Source of the DNA: Polytrichum commune
Lineage: Eukaryota > Streptophyta > Polytrichopsida > Polytrichales > Polytrichaceae
Assembly (NCBI GenBank): GCA_950295325.1
Contig: OX485807.1
Coordinates: 314,501-378,500, forward strand
Reading direction: 5' to 3'
Length of the DNA: 64,000 nucleotides
Below, piece after piece: positions 45,928-55,137 of this stretch. A program made the position numbers and the translations under genes. Below the pieces are notes generated by a model. That model was not told where the DNA came from. It worked only from the letters and a program-made list of their open reading frames with translations, and did no database searches. Position 1 is the stretch's first letter, and the number at the start of each line of letters is the position of its first letter.

Positions 45928-47422
45928 GTTTGAGGGAGGATTTGTAAAAATTGCCATAGTGGACTTCGAGGATGAAGAAATCGTGCTATTGGCCATCAGG
46001 GTAGGGGGCAATAACTTCTATGTGCATTTATTGTTTTCTTTACAATTGGTGCGGCGACAAGGAGTTGGTAATAGAAGTTGCCGTGGCATGTGGTAGAGAT
46101 GGAGCTTTTACGTTGCGGAAGGTGGTTTGCATGCATGGGTCTTGTGGGGGAAGACATAAATTAATGAGGGGTTCATTACATCATGTACCATGAAGTTGTC
46201 CCATGTTAGAGGGCATTTTCCCGTAGTCACACTTCACGGTAAAACTTCCATGGTCTGATTTCCAAAAAGTGCATTCTTAAATCCTCTAGGGCCCCTAACT
46301 AGGCGTAAACTGAACGTGGACCAAGAGAAGTGACCATGCACTAGAAAGTGGATGTGCTGATTTTTTTAATATATGTCCAAAAAGGGTAGTTTTGGGAATT
46401 TTCTTCATGTTTGATCTTCTCCCCTTCTTCTTCCCTTCTCTCCTCGTAAATATGAATAAGTTTTGATAAAATTATGTGTGTGTGTGTGTGAAAAGGGTAT
46501 CTTTTTGCCATGGTCCCATGACATTTGTAGCGAGAGAACCTCTTTTGCCTCTCCCACTGCAAAACCATTGGACCATGACAATGGATAATGTAGGCCTAAA
46601 ATAGACCTTTTAGTTCCATGGTACTCTTACATAATTTGTTCTTGATGTGGACCGAAGTAGTGGTCCCGGGGCGAGTTCAGCAGCCAACCGCATCATATTT
46701 CAGAGGAGCAAGGGACGCCTGCATGGTCGGTCCGTGATGTAAACAGCCGCTAAGGGTGCATAGCTCCTCCGGGCACCTGCATTGTGCGTCGGATACACAA
46801 CGTCTGTGTCATGTCAAGTATCGATCGCATGCAGTAGCTAGTAGTAAAAATCGCATGCTAGTAGCTAGTAGTAGTGTTGCGTTCTGGTGGAGTTGTTGGG
46901 AGACATATGCCTCCGCGAGGAGCCACCCTTGCTCGAGCGATCACCATTCTCCTCCACTCTCAAAACCCGGGAGGCAGCGTGCGTAGCAAGAGTCTGCCTT
47001 GGAATTTCGACACAGATTGATCATTGAGCATGCATGTTCACCCAACTTAAGAATCTAGCAGAGCCGTTTATATGGAACCCTGCATACACTGATTCATTCT
47101 CTCGGAGTACAGAGGTTGCTTCAATCACAACAAGCCTTCCACACGTATTTGGGTTTCGGAAGAAGTAGGCACACAAAGACATTGAAGACAAGATTGGGTT
47201 CTTTCTGGAATCCAGGGAGGAAGTGAAGTGTATGGTGGAAACATCTGCAACTTTGGCTTGATAGCTAGAATTTTGGATTTTGGGAGGGTACTAGATTTAG
47301 GTTTGGAGACAGGTTGTGGCTATACTCTTACTGATGTCTGCACAACTCTTGAATTATGTGACAACAAAATGGAGTTCTTCCTCAAAGCATGACGTATACT
47401 TGTTTCTGCTTGCCAAATTATC
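45928..47422. other. Intergenic DNA without recognised gene
   Basis: Contains a (TG)n run near 46474-46490 and moderately GC-rich stretches (46640-46990) with short frames lacking motifs. No transcription unit can be supported. Confidence 0.35.
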
Positions 47423-47425
47423 TCA

Positions 47426-47789
47426 GGGCCGGTTCACACTATGGCCAAACTTCGAGAGGAGAAGCGTTTGGACCAATGAAAATGCAGAAATGTCCAAAGT
47501 CCGTCCTCTCGGCCTTCACACTAGAGGCCGAAGTCCAAAGGACGTCGCCTCCAAAAGAGCCTGGGTGGCAACACTTTTAGGAAGTTATGGCGCCAAGAGT
47601 TCGGCCTCTCGAGCAAAGTTTGGGTCGAGCAAAATGCTCGACCCAAACTTCCGTCGAGAGGCCGAACTTTTTTTTTCAAGTGGATTATTTTAATATACTT
47701 TTTCAGCCCAAAGGCTTCTCCTCTCGACATAGTTTGGTCCAGAAAAGTGACGCTTCTCCTCTCGACTTGGGCATAGTGTGAACCGGCCC
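47426..47789. mobile_element. PIF/Harbinger-like MITE with internal hairpin
   Basis: Terminal inverted repeats begin GGGCCGGTTCACACTATG and extend with changes to GAGAGGAGAAGCGT. They are flanked by the 3-bp duplication TCA (47423-47425 and 47790-47792). GGGCC-type ends with a 3-bp target duplication suit PIF/Harbinger elements. A strong internal hairpin spans 47598-47668: AGTTCGGCCTCTCGA and GTTTGGGTCGAGCA pair with their complements around a three-base loop. Its 364 bp hold no protein. Confidence 0.75.
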
Positions 47790-47970
47790 TCACTTTCTTA
47801 ATAAGTTGCTTGATTTTATATTCCACGTAGAAGCTTACAATATGATAGTACGGAGTAGGTTTCAAAAACCCCAGATGCACTTCTTTCCTTCTTTACTATA
47901 CCTTATACGTGTGTAAGATGAATTGTCATTTTCTGGTGTCACCTATTTTGGAAATATTTTTGGAAAGGTG

Positions 47971-48425
47971 CACTACACCGTTTATGGCATTTATTGTCAC
48001 GTACGCTATTTGCGAACAACCTAAACTAGATGACTAGAGGTCTCAAAGTGTTACGCCCACTAATTGTCAATATGATTCCATTCGTCAACATAAGTAACTT
48101 TTTCAAGTGAAAAAACATCTACATTATGACATTTAGAGTAGGGTTACGTTAGGTGATTGTTCTGCGTTTTAGTATGCAAGGGAAGATGTAGTGAGCATAC
48201 CAATGGCAAACTGTCATTTGTGTATACTTTAGTCGACTTGTAGATCATTGTGTAACATTATTGAACATACTCACGTCAAGATATTAGTAAGTGCACTTGA
48301 TTGCCAAGTGTCATGAGGTGACAATTATGGCAAAGTTGTTATTCATCAATGCAACCTAGCATACGCCTCTTAATAGGGTAAGTGACACTATTATGCATGT
48401 GACACTAAATACCATAAATGATGTA
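47971..48425 (+). mobile_element. MITE, 455-bp copy of the CACTACACC family
   Basis: Starts CACTACACCGTTTATGGCAT and ends with the imperfect complement ATACCATAAATGATGTA. It is the compact version of the element at 45029-45927, and related to the copy starting at 52909. Confidence 0.65.
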
Positions 48426-48526
48426 CATGAAGGTGGCTCTAAGTCATTAAAAAATTTCTATTTCATCTCATCATGAGTTTATCTCTTTTACACGCATCCC
48501 TAACATCTCAAGTTTCTAAATGGACA

Positions 48527-48720
48527 TAAGATAAGTGTCCCTATTGTGGGCACTTCAAAAGTCACATACAATTTTGACTATTGAATCATGTCAGGGATTG
48601 CCTCATCCAATCAACAATCACGTATTACAAAGATTGCCATTTCCAATTTGAGAATTGGAGTTGAGATGTAGAACTGTAGGAGGCAAAAGTGAAGGTTTTT
48701 TTTTTTTTTTTTTTTTTTTC
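48527..48720 (+). repeat. Dispersed repeat copy ending in a 23-base poly-T run
   Basis: Contains GTCCCTATTGTGGGCACTTC (48537-48556), then 'gactattgaatcatgtcagg' and 'gagttgagatgtagaactg', as in the intron-1 MITE. It is followed by a long T-run at 48697-48719. Confidence 0.5.
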
Positions 48721-49350
48721 TTCTTCTAATTAGGCCTAGTTGTGTATACTATTTGATTGGACCTAGAATGGTGTTTTTTATATTATTGTTGAATAGTAAG
48801 TTGAACACACATTTGCAATGCAAGACATAGTTTTTGTATCAGCTCCTTATAGTTGTCGTTTTCTAGAAATAAGTCACAACTCCTTTCTCCATCTACATTT
48901 ACTACACTCATCTATAAATACAAGGCTTGAAGCATTTGAAGAGAACTATGCAGCACAAAATTGCCCACAAGAGGCTTTTTCATTTACACTTGTTTTGTAT
49001 GTAAGCCAATGTGAGTTACTATGAAAGGGGCAAATGAGGGCATGTTCCACTAGAAAACAAGGTGAGGTAACATTAATCATCCTAGAGTGGAGGGTTACAT
49101 CAAAATTGCACGTACTAAGTTGTTTTTATATAGGTTGTTCACTGGTCCATAGAAGGGTAATTCCCATGTAATACTTCAAATCTTTGCCTACTGTTAAAAT
49201 GACATTGGACAAAACACTATTTTATGTCATATCAAAGTTGCCTTTATTGTTCCATAAAAGGTTTTGTATTCTTCCCAATAGACTTGCCATGATAAAATTT
49301 AAGTATTGGTCTAATGCACATTAGATCAATTCCATTTAGTCTATGTATTA
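48721..49350. other. AT-rich spacer
   Basis: No feature is recognised apart from short frames without motifs. Confidence 0.35.
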
Positions 49351-49410
49351 GGTAATCGTTTTATTGGAACTGGTTATCGGTGCAGAACCGGTTCCAATAA
49401 AACGATTACC
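49351..49410. repeat. 60-bp hairpin, 25-bp stem
   Basis: GGTAATCGTTTTATTGGAAC pairs perfectly with 49391-49410. The stem continues with TGGTT/AACCG (one wobble pair) around a 10-base loop. It directly abuts the foldback at 49413. Confidence 0.8.
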
Positions 49411-49412
49411 GG

Positions 49413-49625
49413 ACGTAACCGGTTGGCCGCTTTGTTGAGCCGCGCAATAGTTCTCATATTCGTTTCAAATTGCTTATAACCGGCTTTAAGTGATTATGTA
49501 ATCTGTCTATATCCGATTTAGATCATAACCGGCTGGGATGTCGAGGTTATCGTCTACAAACCTGTGTGCTCAGAGCCAATCGTGTAGTGCCACCTCGGTG
49601 AAACAAAGCGGCCAACCGGTTACGT
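49413..49625. mobile_element. Small foldback element with 24-bp perfect inverted repeats
   Basis: The sequence beginning ACGTAACCGGTTGGCCGC (49413-49436) has an exact complement at 49602-49625. The interior repeats ATAACCGGCT in both halves. It lies next to the hairpin at 49351-49410, and both share ACCGGTT words, so they may form one composite element. Confidence 0.7.
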
Positions 49626-49960
49626 ATTGGTTTGATGTTGGTCCAATGCATATAACTGTTTCAATGTGGAACTCATGATAAAGTGAAACAGCTGTCACAG
49701 GGAGATTCTAGTATTGATATAAATTTGCACATTAGATCAATACCTTTAAAGTCTATGCATCAATTTGAAGTGAATCCAATGCGTATTGTTTAAACAAGGA
49801 ACTCATTAAAAAGCAATATAGGTTGTCTTAATATGTCTCAACATTATGCCAACCTTTGGCTACTATTGAAAATTGTGTCTTAAAAAGTAATCTTTGGGCT
49901 CTACCTCGGGGGTGGACTCTTCATACCACATACGAACTAATGTGACTATAAATGAAGGGG

Positions 49961-50406
49961 TATTAGTTGAGGTATTAGCATACATAGTATACATAAAGGG
50001 GAGGTATTGTTATCCCTTAGTGTGTACATCTAAAGGGCTATTAAATTTTATGAAGTAAAGGTAGATGTGAGAAACATGGCCCTGAGGTTTAGAAAGAAAG
50101 TTGACTATAGATGTGTTATTAGCATACATAGTATACATAAAGGGGAGGTATTGTTATCCTCTAGTGTGTACATCTAAAAGACTATGAAATTTTATGAAGT
50201 AAAGGTAGATGTGAAAAATATGGCCCTAAGGTTTAGAAAAAAAGTTGACTATAGATGTGTTATTAGCATACATAATATACATAAAGGGGAGGTATTGTTA
50301 TCCTCTAGTGTGTACATCTAAAAGATTATTAAATTTTATGAAGTAATGGTAGATGTGAAAAACATGGCCCTGAGGTTTAGATAAAAAGTTGACTATAGAT
50401 GTGTTA
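49961..50406. repeat. Three tandem copies of a 142-144 bp unit
   Basis: Copies start at about 49977, 50121 and 50263 (AGCATACATA, then AAAGGGGAGGTATTGTTATC). The first is the most diverged; all are above roughly 90% alike by eye. Confidence 0.85.
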
Positions 50407-51889
50407 GTTTCATCCACTTCACATGTTCATCCATTGTTTTCATATGGTCCTAGTCCTCAATGGCTACCATGTGTTTTCTTGTTACAGTTTGCATTTGAGG
50501 TTCTAGGGTTTAACAATCTACAAGCTCTTGGACCTCTCATGGGCTTCCTGTACTTTTCTCTCTGATTGCAAATGTTATTATGCTCTTTATTTTGTTTGTT
50601 TAATACAATCGTTGAGTTACATGCCATGGATAAAATAATCATAATAATAATTTCTCATTGAAAAATGAATGTGGACTTTATATGTAATGAAGTTTATTTT
50701 TTTATTTTTTTTATTCATGGTGTATAGTTTGCATATGTAGCAGAGGCATTTATCCCATTAAATTAAAAAGTTTAGTATAAATACATATCCATTTTTTGGC
50801 ATACCGTTAGTATGTATACATCTATGTTTCTCTATGAAATTCTAGTATATGAGGGATTTAATTTCATAGTGACCCATGCACTTCATTTAGGTTTCTAGTG
50901 ATGAGTCCACCCCCTGGGGGCTCTACATAGTATTAAGCATTCCCACCCTCCATGTTGGTAGGTGTTGTCAACGTCTACCCGGTCAAATGATGCTTTGATG
51001 AATCCCATGTAAGATGATTACGACAAACTCCTAGTCAAAGTCCTAAGTTGTATGAAACTGTCCTATTAGTGTGGGTGGAAAATTAATGTGCCCCACTCTA
51101 ATTGTCTAGTCACGATGGATATTACGTGGCCCCAAGGCCCTGATCTTCCTCTAAGTCTTCACGAGGACTTGGGGTAGCATACAATACAACCATTATAAAA
51201 CATAATAACCTACAATAGAAAATCAATTTAATCTAAGCTTATTTAGAACTAGAGACTTCGTGCGGGTTGAAAATTAACTTGACCCACATTGTCTCATCAT
51301 GAGCAAAAACTTGGGTAATACAAATAATTGGGGCTCACAATAATAGGATAAATTTTTAGTTTACATCATGGAGTTTGACCTCTTGTTTTGTGGGCCCTCA
51401 ATGTAGATGTGCTTGATTTGGACACTTTTCTCTTTGCATCCACTTCTAGTAAGATTTGAAACGCGCGATTAATGTGAGATGATTAGCAAATCCAAATCGT
51501 GCATGAAATTATTTTGCTCATAATTTTTGGAGCTCATATGCATATCTTATTTATTTTGAGGTGAAAATTCTTATGCTCAATATCAAGTGGTCATACAACC
51601 CAACCCCCCTCCACCAAATGTGTTGACTATTGAGCCTTGAATAGTTAGCATTTTTTTTTCACGTGGTCTAATCTCTCTTAAACACGTTTATTTTATTATA
51701 TGCTCTTAGAACCTTATTTCATACATTGTCTTGTGTCAAGTATATTTTAGATATACTCATACTTGATATTGATGATCAAAGTGCAATGTATGTGTTTGCA
51801 TTCAAGGACACCTAGACTATGTATTTGAACATAAAGCCTTGATAACATCAAGGTATTCAACCAATTAAAAAAGAGCACGTGAAAATAAA
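50407..51889. other. AT-rich intergenic DNA
   Basis: No gene or repeat family is recognised. It may include the 5' LTR of the gag relic that follows, but I could not define it. Confidence 0.35.
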
Positions 51890-51965
51890 TGTAACAAACC
51901 TTAATTCTTGTAAGTTCTTCCGAGGTAGACTCTAGAAGAACTTACAAGAATTGAGGTATGTTGCA
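51890..51965. repeat. 76-bp near-perfect hairpin before a primer-binding site
   Basis: The 31-base arms 51890-51920 and 51935-51965 pair at 28 positions (core AATTCTTGTAAGTTCTTC) around a 14-base loop. The hairpin starts with TG and ends with CA, and the primer-binding-site-like sequence follows after one base. Confidence 0.75.
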
Positions 51966-51966
51966 T

Positions 51967-51980
51967 TGGTATTAGAGCCA
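51967..51980 (+). other. Primer-binding site like that for initiator tRNA-Met
   Basis: TGGTATTAGAGCCA differs at one base from TGGTATCAGAGCC, the usual plant LTR-retrotransposon site complementary to the initiator tRNA-Met 3' end. The gag remnant lies downstream at the expected distance. Confidence 0.6.
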
Positions 51981-52316
51981 ATGTTATCTTCAAGAGGATG
52001 GCATACCTTGAGATGAACATTTTTTTAACCCTAGAGATGGAGAATATTCCATATAATAAAAATATTATTTAAAATCTCATATTGGAGATTGAAGAGTTGA
52101 TTAAGACCAAGGAACGCAAGTGAAGATTGCAATTTTAAAGCCAACAAAGTGAAGAAGCAAATGAAGTGTAAGCCAATAAATTTGGAGAAATTCAAAGAAG
52201 GAGGGCGTGTATGAATCCAAGCTTGGTTGGGTGTGATGGAAAATTATCTACATGTCGGTAACACCTCTTCCAATGAAATTAGAATGGCTCAAAATTGATA
52301 GAACACTCTTAAGATT

Positions 52317-52672
52317 TTGGAGAGAGGAAGCAAAGATTTTGAAGTTGGATGCATTTTAAAGAGGCGATTACAAAGGCCTACGGAAATGTTAATCCTGAGC
52401 AAGTTGCCCGTAACAAGATTGGTAAGCTACCTCGCTACTCGTTGGTTGAAAGTTATGCACATAAGTTTCAAAAAATTTGTGCAAAATTTGTTACTTTATT
52501 TATGAGTGTTGGTGATAAGTTTCACCATTTTATTGATGGAAATCCAGATATTAGATTGAAGGTGCCCAACCTAGGGAAGATTTTCAGAGGCTAGTCACCC
52601 ATGCAATTTTTGTGGTTTATAATCTCCAACAAGTTAAGTATGGGTTAGGCATTCCATCTACTAAGAACGGTG

Positions 52673-52709
<37 letters not shown>

Positions 52710-52908
52710 AAAAAAAAAAAAAAAAAAAAACTCCTATAGGAGTAGGTGGTCTAATCAAGAATCAAGAGTTTTCTACCGTGAGTTTTGCTAATGATAGGGC
52801 GATAGACTACAAAAGAGTGTAATCTTAAAGAAAGAAGGCAAATATTATTTTATTTTATCTTGGGGGGGAAGGCCATCGGGCTAATGCTTGCCCTAAGAAA
52901 TCTATTTC
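52317..52908 (+). pseudogene. Ty3-type gag remnant with decayed zinc knuckle
   Basis: The frame at 52349-52591 reads FKEAITKAYGNVNPEQVARN, then SLVESYAHKFQKIC and FHHFIDGNPDIRLKV. This is the helical order of the Retrotrans_gag capsid domain of Ty3-like elements. After an (AAC)n/A-run (52674-52730) and a frame loss, GEGHRANACPK near 52869-52903 matches the second half of a CCHC zinc knuckle; the first cysteines are gone. No protease or RT follows, because a MITE starts at 52909. Packaging of retrotransposon RNA is the family role. Confidence 0.6.
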
Positions 52909-53570
52909 CACTACACCATTTATGGTATTTAGTGTCATGTACACTATTTGCGAAGGCCTAAACTAGATGCCTAGAGGTCTCAAAGTGTCACGCCCACTAG
53001 AGTAGAGGTGTCCATAACCAATTGCTTAAGAGATTATGCGCAAGATCTGGAGAAATATAAGGCGCTGCAAATTTCTCCATGTAGGCAGATAGAAATTAGG
53101 AGGATTGCAATTTTCTTGGTGATTTTATTCCTTAAATTGAAATTATTGTGCATTTGTAAAGCCAAAAGTTGGCCCGAACATATTACTAGTGTCTAGAGTC
53201 TACCATAACCACTCATTTTAAATGGCCACTCCTCCTTTGTGGCACTCAAAACCATGACATGTGTCATGGCACTATTGGTTCCAACTTGATCAAAATTCAT
53301 TCTCAACCTAATCATTACCCTATAGATTGCCGATGGGACCCTGATCGGGAATAGGCGCCTCTACTATATTTGCCAATATGAGTTCATTCGTCAACACAAG
53401 TAACTTCTTTAAGTGAAAAATATCTACAATATGACATTTAGAGTATTACATTGGGATACTTTAGGTCATAGTCTTGCATTTCAGTATGCAAGGGGAAGAT
53501 ATTTTTGAGCATAGTAATGGCAAGTGTCATGTGTTTACATTTTAGTATCCAAGAGGAAGTTATACTCACT
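52909..53570 (+). mobile_element. MITE of the CACTACACC family, interrupted
   Basis: Starts CACTACACCATTTATGGTAT and follows the 47971 copy to 'ctcaaagtgtcacgcccacta' (about 52999). The family sequence resumes near 53370 ('gccaatatgagttcattcgtcaac') and runs to about 53560. The 360 bases between are foreign and hold no recognised feature. The right end is missing. Confidence 0.6.
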
Positions 53571-54260
53571 ACTAAAAAGACAGGTCTTTTTCCACACAAA
53601 GTGTACAGGGTTCTGTGAGCCCAAAATTGATGCCCACATTGGTTGTTAACACTTGTAAAACATTACAAGTGGTGTTTTGGTGATTTATGATTATTCAAAA
53701 AAATATTAAAAGAGTGAAGCTTGAAGAAAGCTTAGTTTGAAGCATTAGGCTTTTATGGAGTGGATTTAAGTAGGAGAAGGACAAACCTTGGTAAAGTGTG
53801 GTAGGTAGAAAGCCAAGGTTAGTTAAATGTTTGAATTAGGATCCTTGTTGATCATTTGAGGGAGGAAGGCTTAGGAGATAGGATTAGAGCCTACAAAGTA
53901 GGAGGAAATCTCGAGGGCTTATCGTGAGCCTTGAGGGTGCTCACCTCCTCAAACTCACTATATAATCCCTCATTCTTCCCTCACTCATCCTCTCTTTCCT
54001 TCGTGCTCCTTGGCACTTCACGTGTTATAAGTGTGGGTGCGTGGGAAGCAAGATAGGAGCACGTGTGTATGCATGGATGTAAGGTTAGGAGCCAAGGCTA
54101 GTTGGCCTTGAAGAGGGCTTGACCTCTTGTTAGTAATAGTTGGGCGTGAATGATTTAAAGTTCAATTTATGGCTTTGTTTGAATACTTGAATTTACATTG
54201 ATTAGCCTTATACTTATGTGGATGTGCAAAGTCTCTTATTGGAGCATTTAGTTTTGTTGG

Positions 54261-54324
54261 ACTTCATATGAATTTTTGAGAGCCAAAAAACCGAGACTAT
54301 GTCCAAACTTCCAAAAACTAGTGA
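54261..54324. repeat. 64-bp direct repeat, copy 1
   Basis: ACTTCATATGAATTTTTGAG to CTAGTGA is identical to 54454-54517 as far as I can read. The 129 bases between are single copy. Confidence 0.85.
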
Positions 54325-54453
54325 AAAAAATGCAGATTCAAAGGGAACAGCGTAGAATTGCGACCATATACTTTGTGGTAGTAGAAATATTATTGTATAT
54401 TCATGTAGAGGACTTCATTACCTATCCATGGATACCAAGAACTCATTTTTTGA

Positions 54454-54517
54454 ACTTCATATGAATTTTTGAGAGCCAAAAAACCGAGACTATGTCCAAA
54501 CTTCCAAAAACTAGTGA
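54454..54517. repeat. 64-bp direct repeat, copy 2
   Basis: Second copy of the block at 54261-54324; period 193 bp. Confidence 0.85.
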
Positions 54518-55137
54518 CACACTCTTATAGTTTTTGACTTGTGATGTTTAGACTTAAAGTGTTGGATTCATTAGGTAGGAAGGGGTGTGTGTAACTTTTG
54601 AATGTATTGGTGATTGACCATTGAGGTTGAACTTAGTAATGGAATGTGAAGGCCTGTAAAGGAGAGGCCACCATAAGTTACACAAGTATTTGTTAATACT
54701 TAAACTTATGTGCTTCATGGAATCAACAAACGAAGGTTCGTGCAGTAGTGTGGAATCAACGGCGAGGACTCGATTCACACGAGGGATATCTTTGAAGGCA
54801 TGCGTGGCCAAAGCGGCCGGGTGGACTTTAGAGAAATACAAGGATGTGACATTACCCGAGATTAAGGAGTGTAAGAAGACATAGTATAGACTTGGCTAAG
54901 TTGCGTATATTCCAACGATAGATTGGAATCATACATTGTGTTACAAAGAGAGAAATCTCTACATGTCATTATAAACTTCTCCATTCGGGCTAGGACGAAA
55001 TTGAAGGATGGAGGCTTTTTGGTGACAGAGCTGTGAGGCGAACCAACTCTCAAACCCACGCTCAGCAGTTGCCCCATGTTCACCCGTTTTGAGGAGGTTA
55101 CAGAAACTACCAAACTGTTCGGAAGGAGCTAACAAGG

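Larger units (their letters stand above)
53571..55137 (+). promoter_or_regulatory. Putative promoter and long leader of the 868-residue ORF
   Basis: TATATAAT lies at 53959-53966, followed by a pyrimidine-rich stretch (53968-54005) like a plant transcription start region. About 1.1 kb separates it from the ORF start. The leader includes a 64-bp direct repeat (54261-54324 and 54454-54517). A short frame at 54690-54881 (TRGISLKACVAKAAGWTLEKYKDV) could be an upstream coding piece. Whether this is a host promoter or a 5' LTR is open. Confidence 0.35.

Noticed and set aside
46756-46986. Short plus-strand frame in GC-rich patch
   Set aside because: Low complexity and without motif or context.
49961-50406. 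CRISPR-like array
   Set aside because: The three 142-144 bp units are simple tandem copies without distinct spacers, and the window is eukaryotic.
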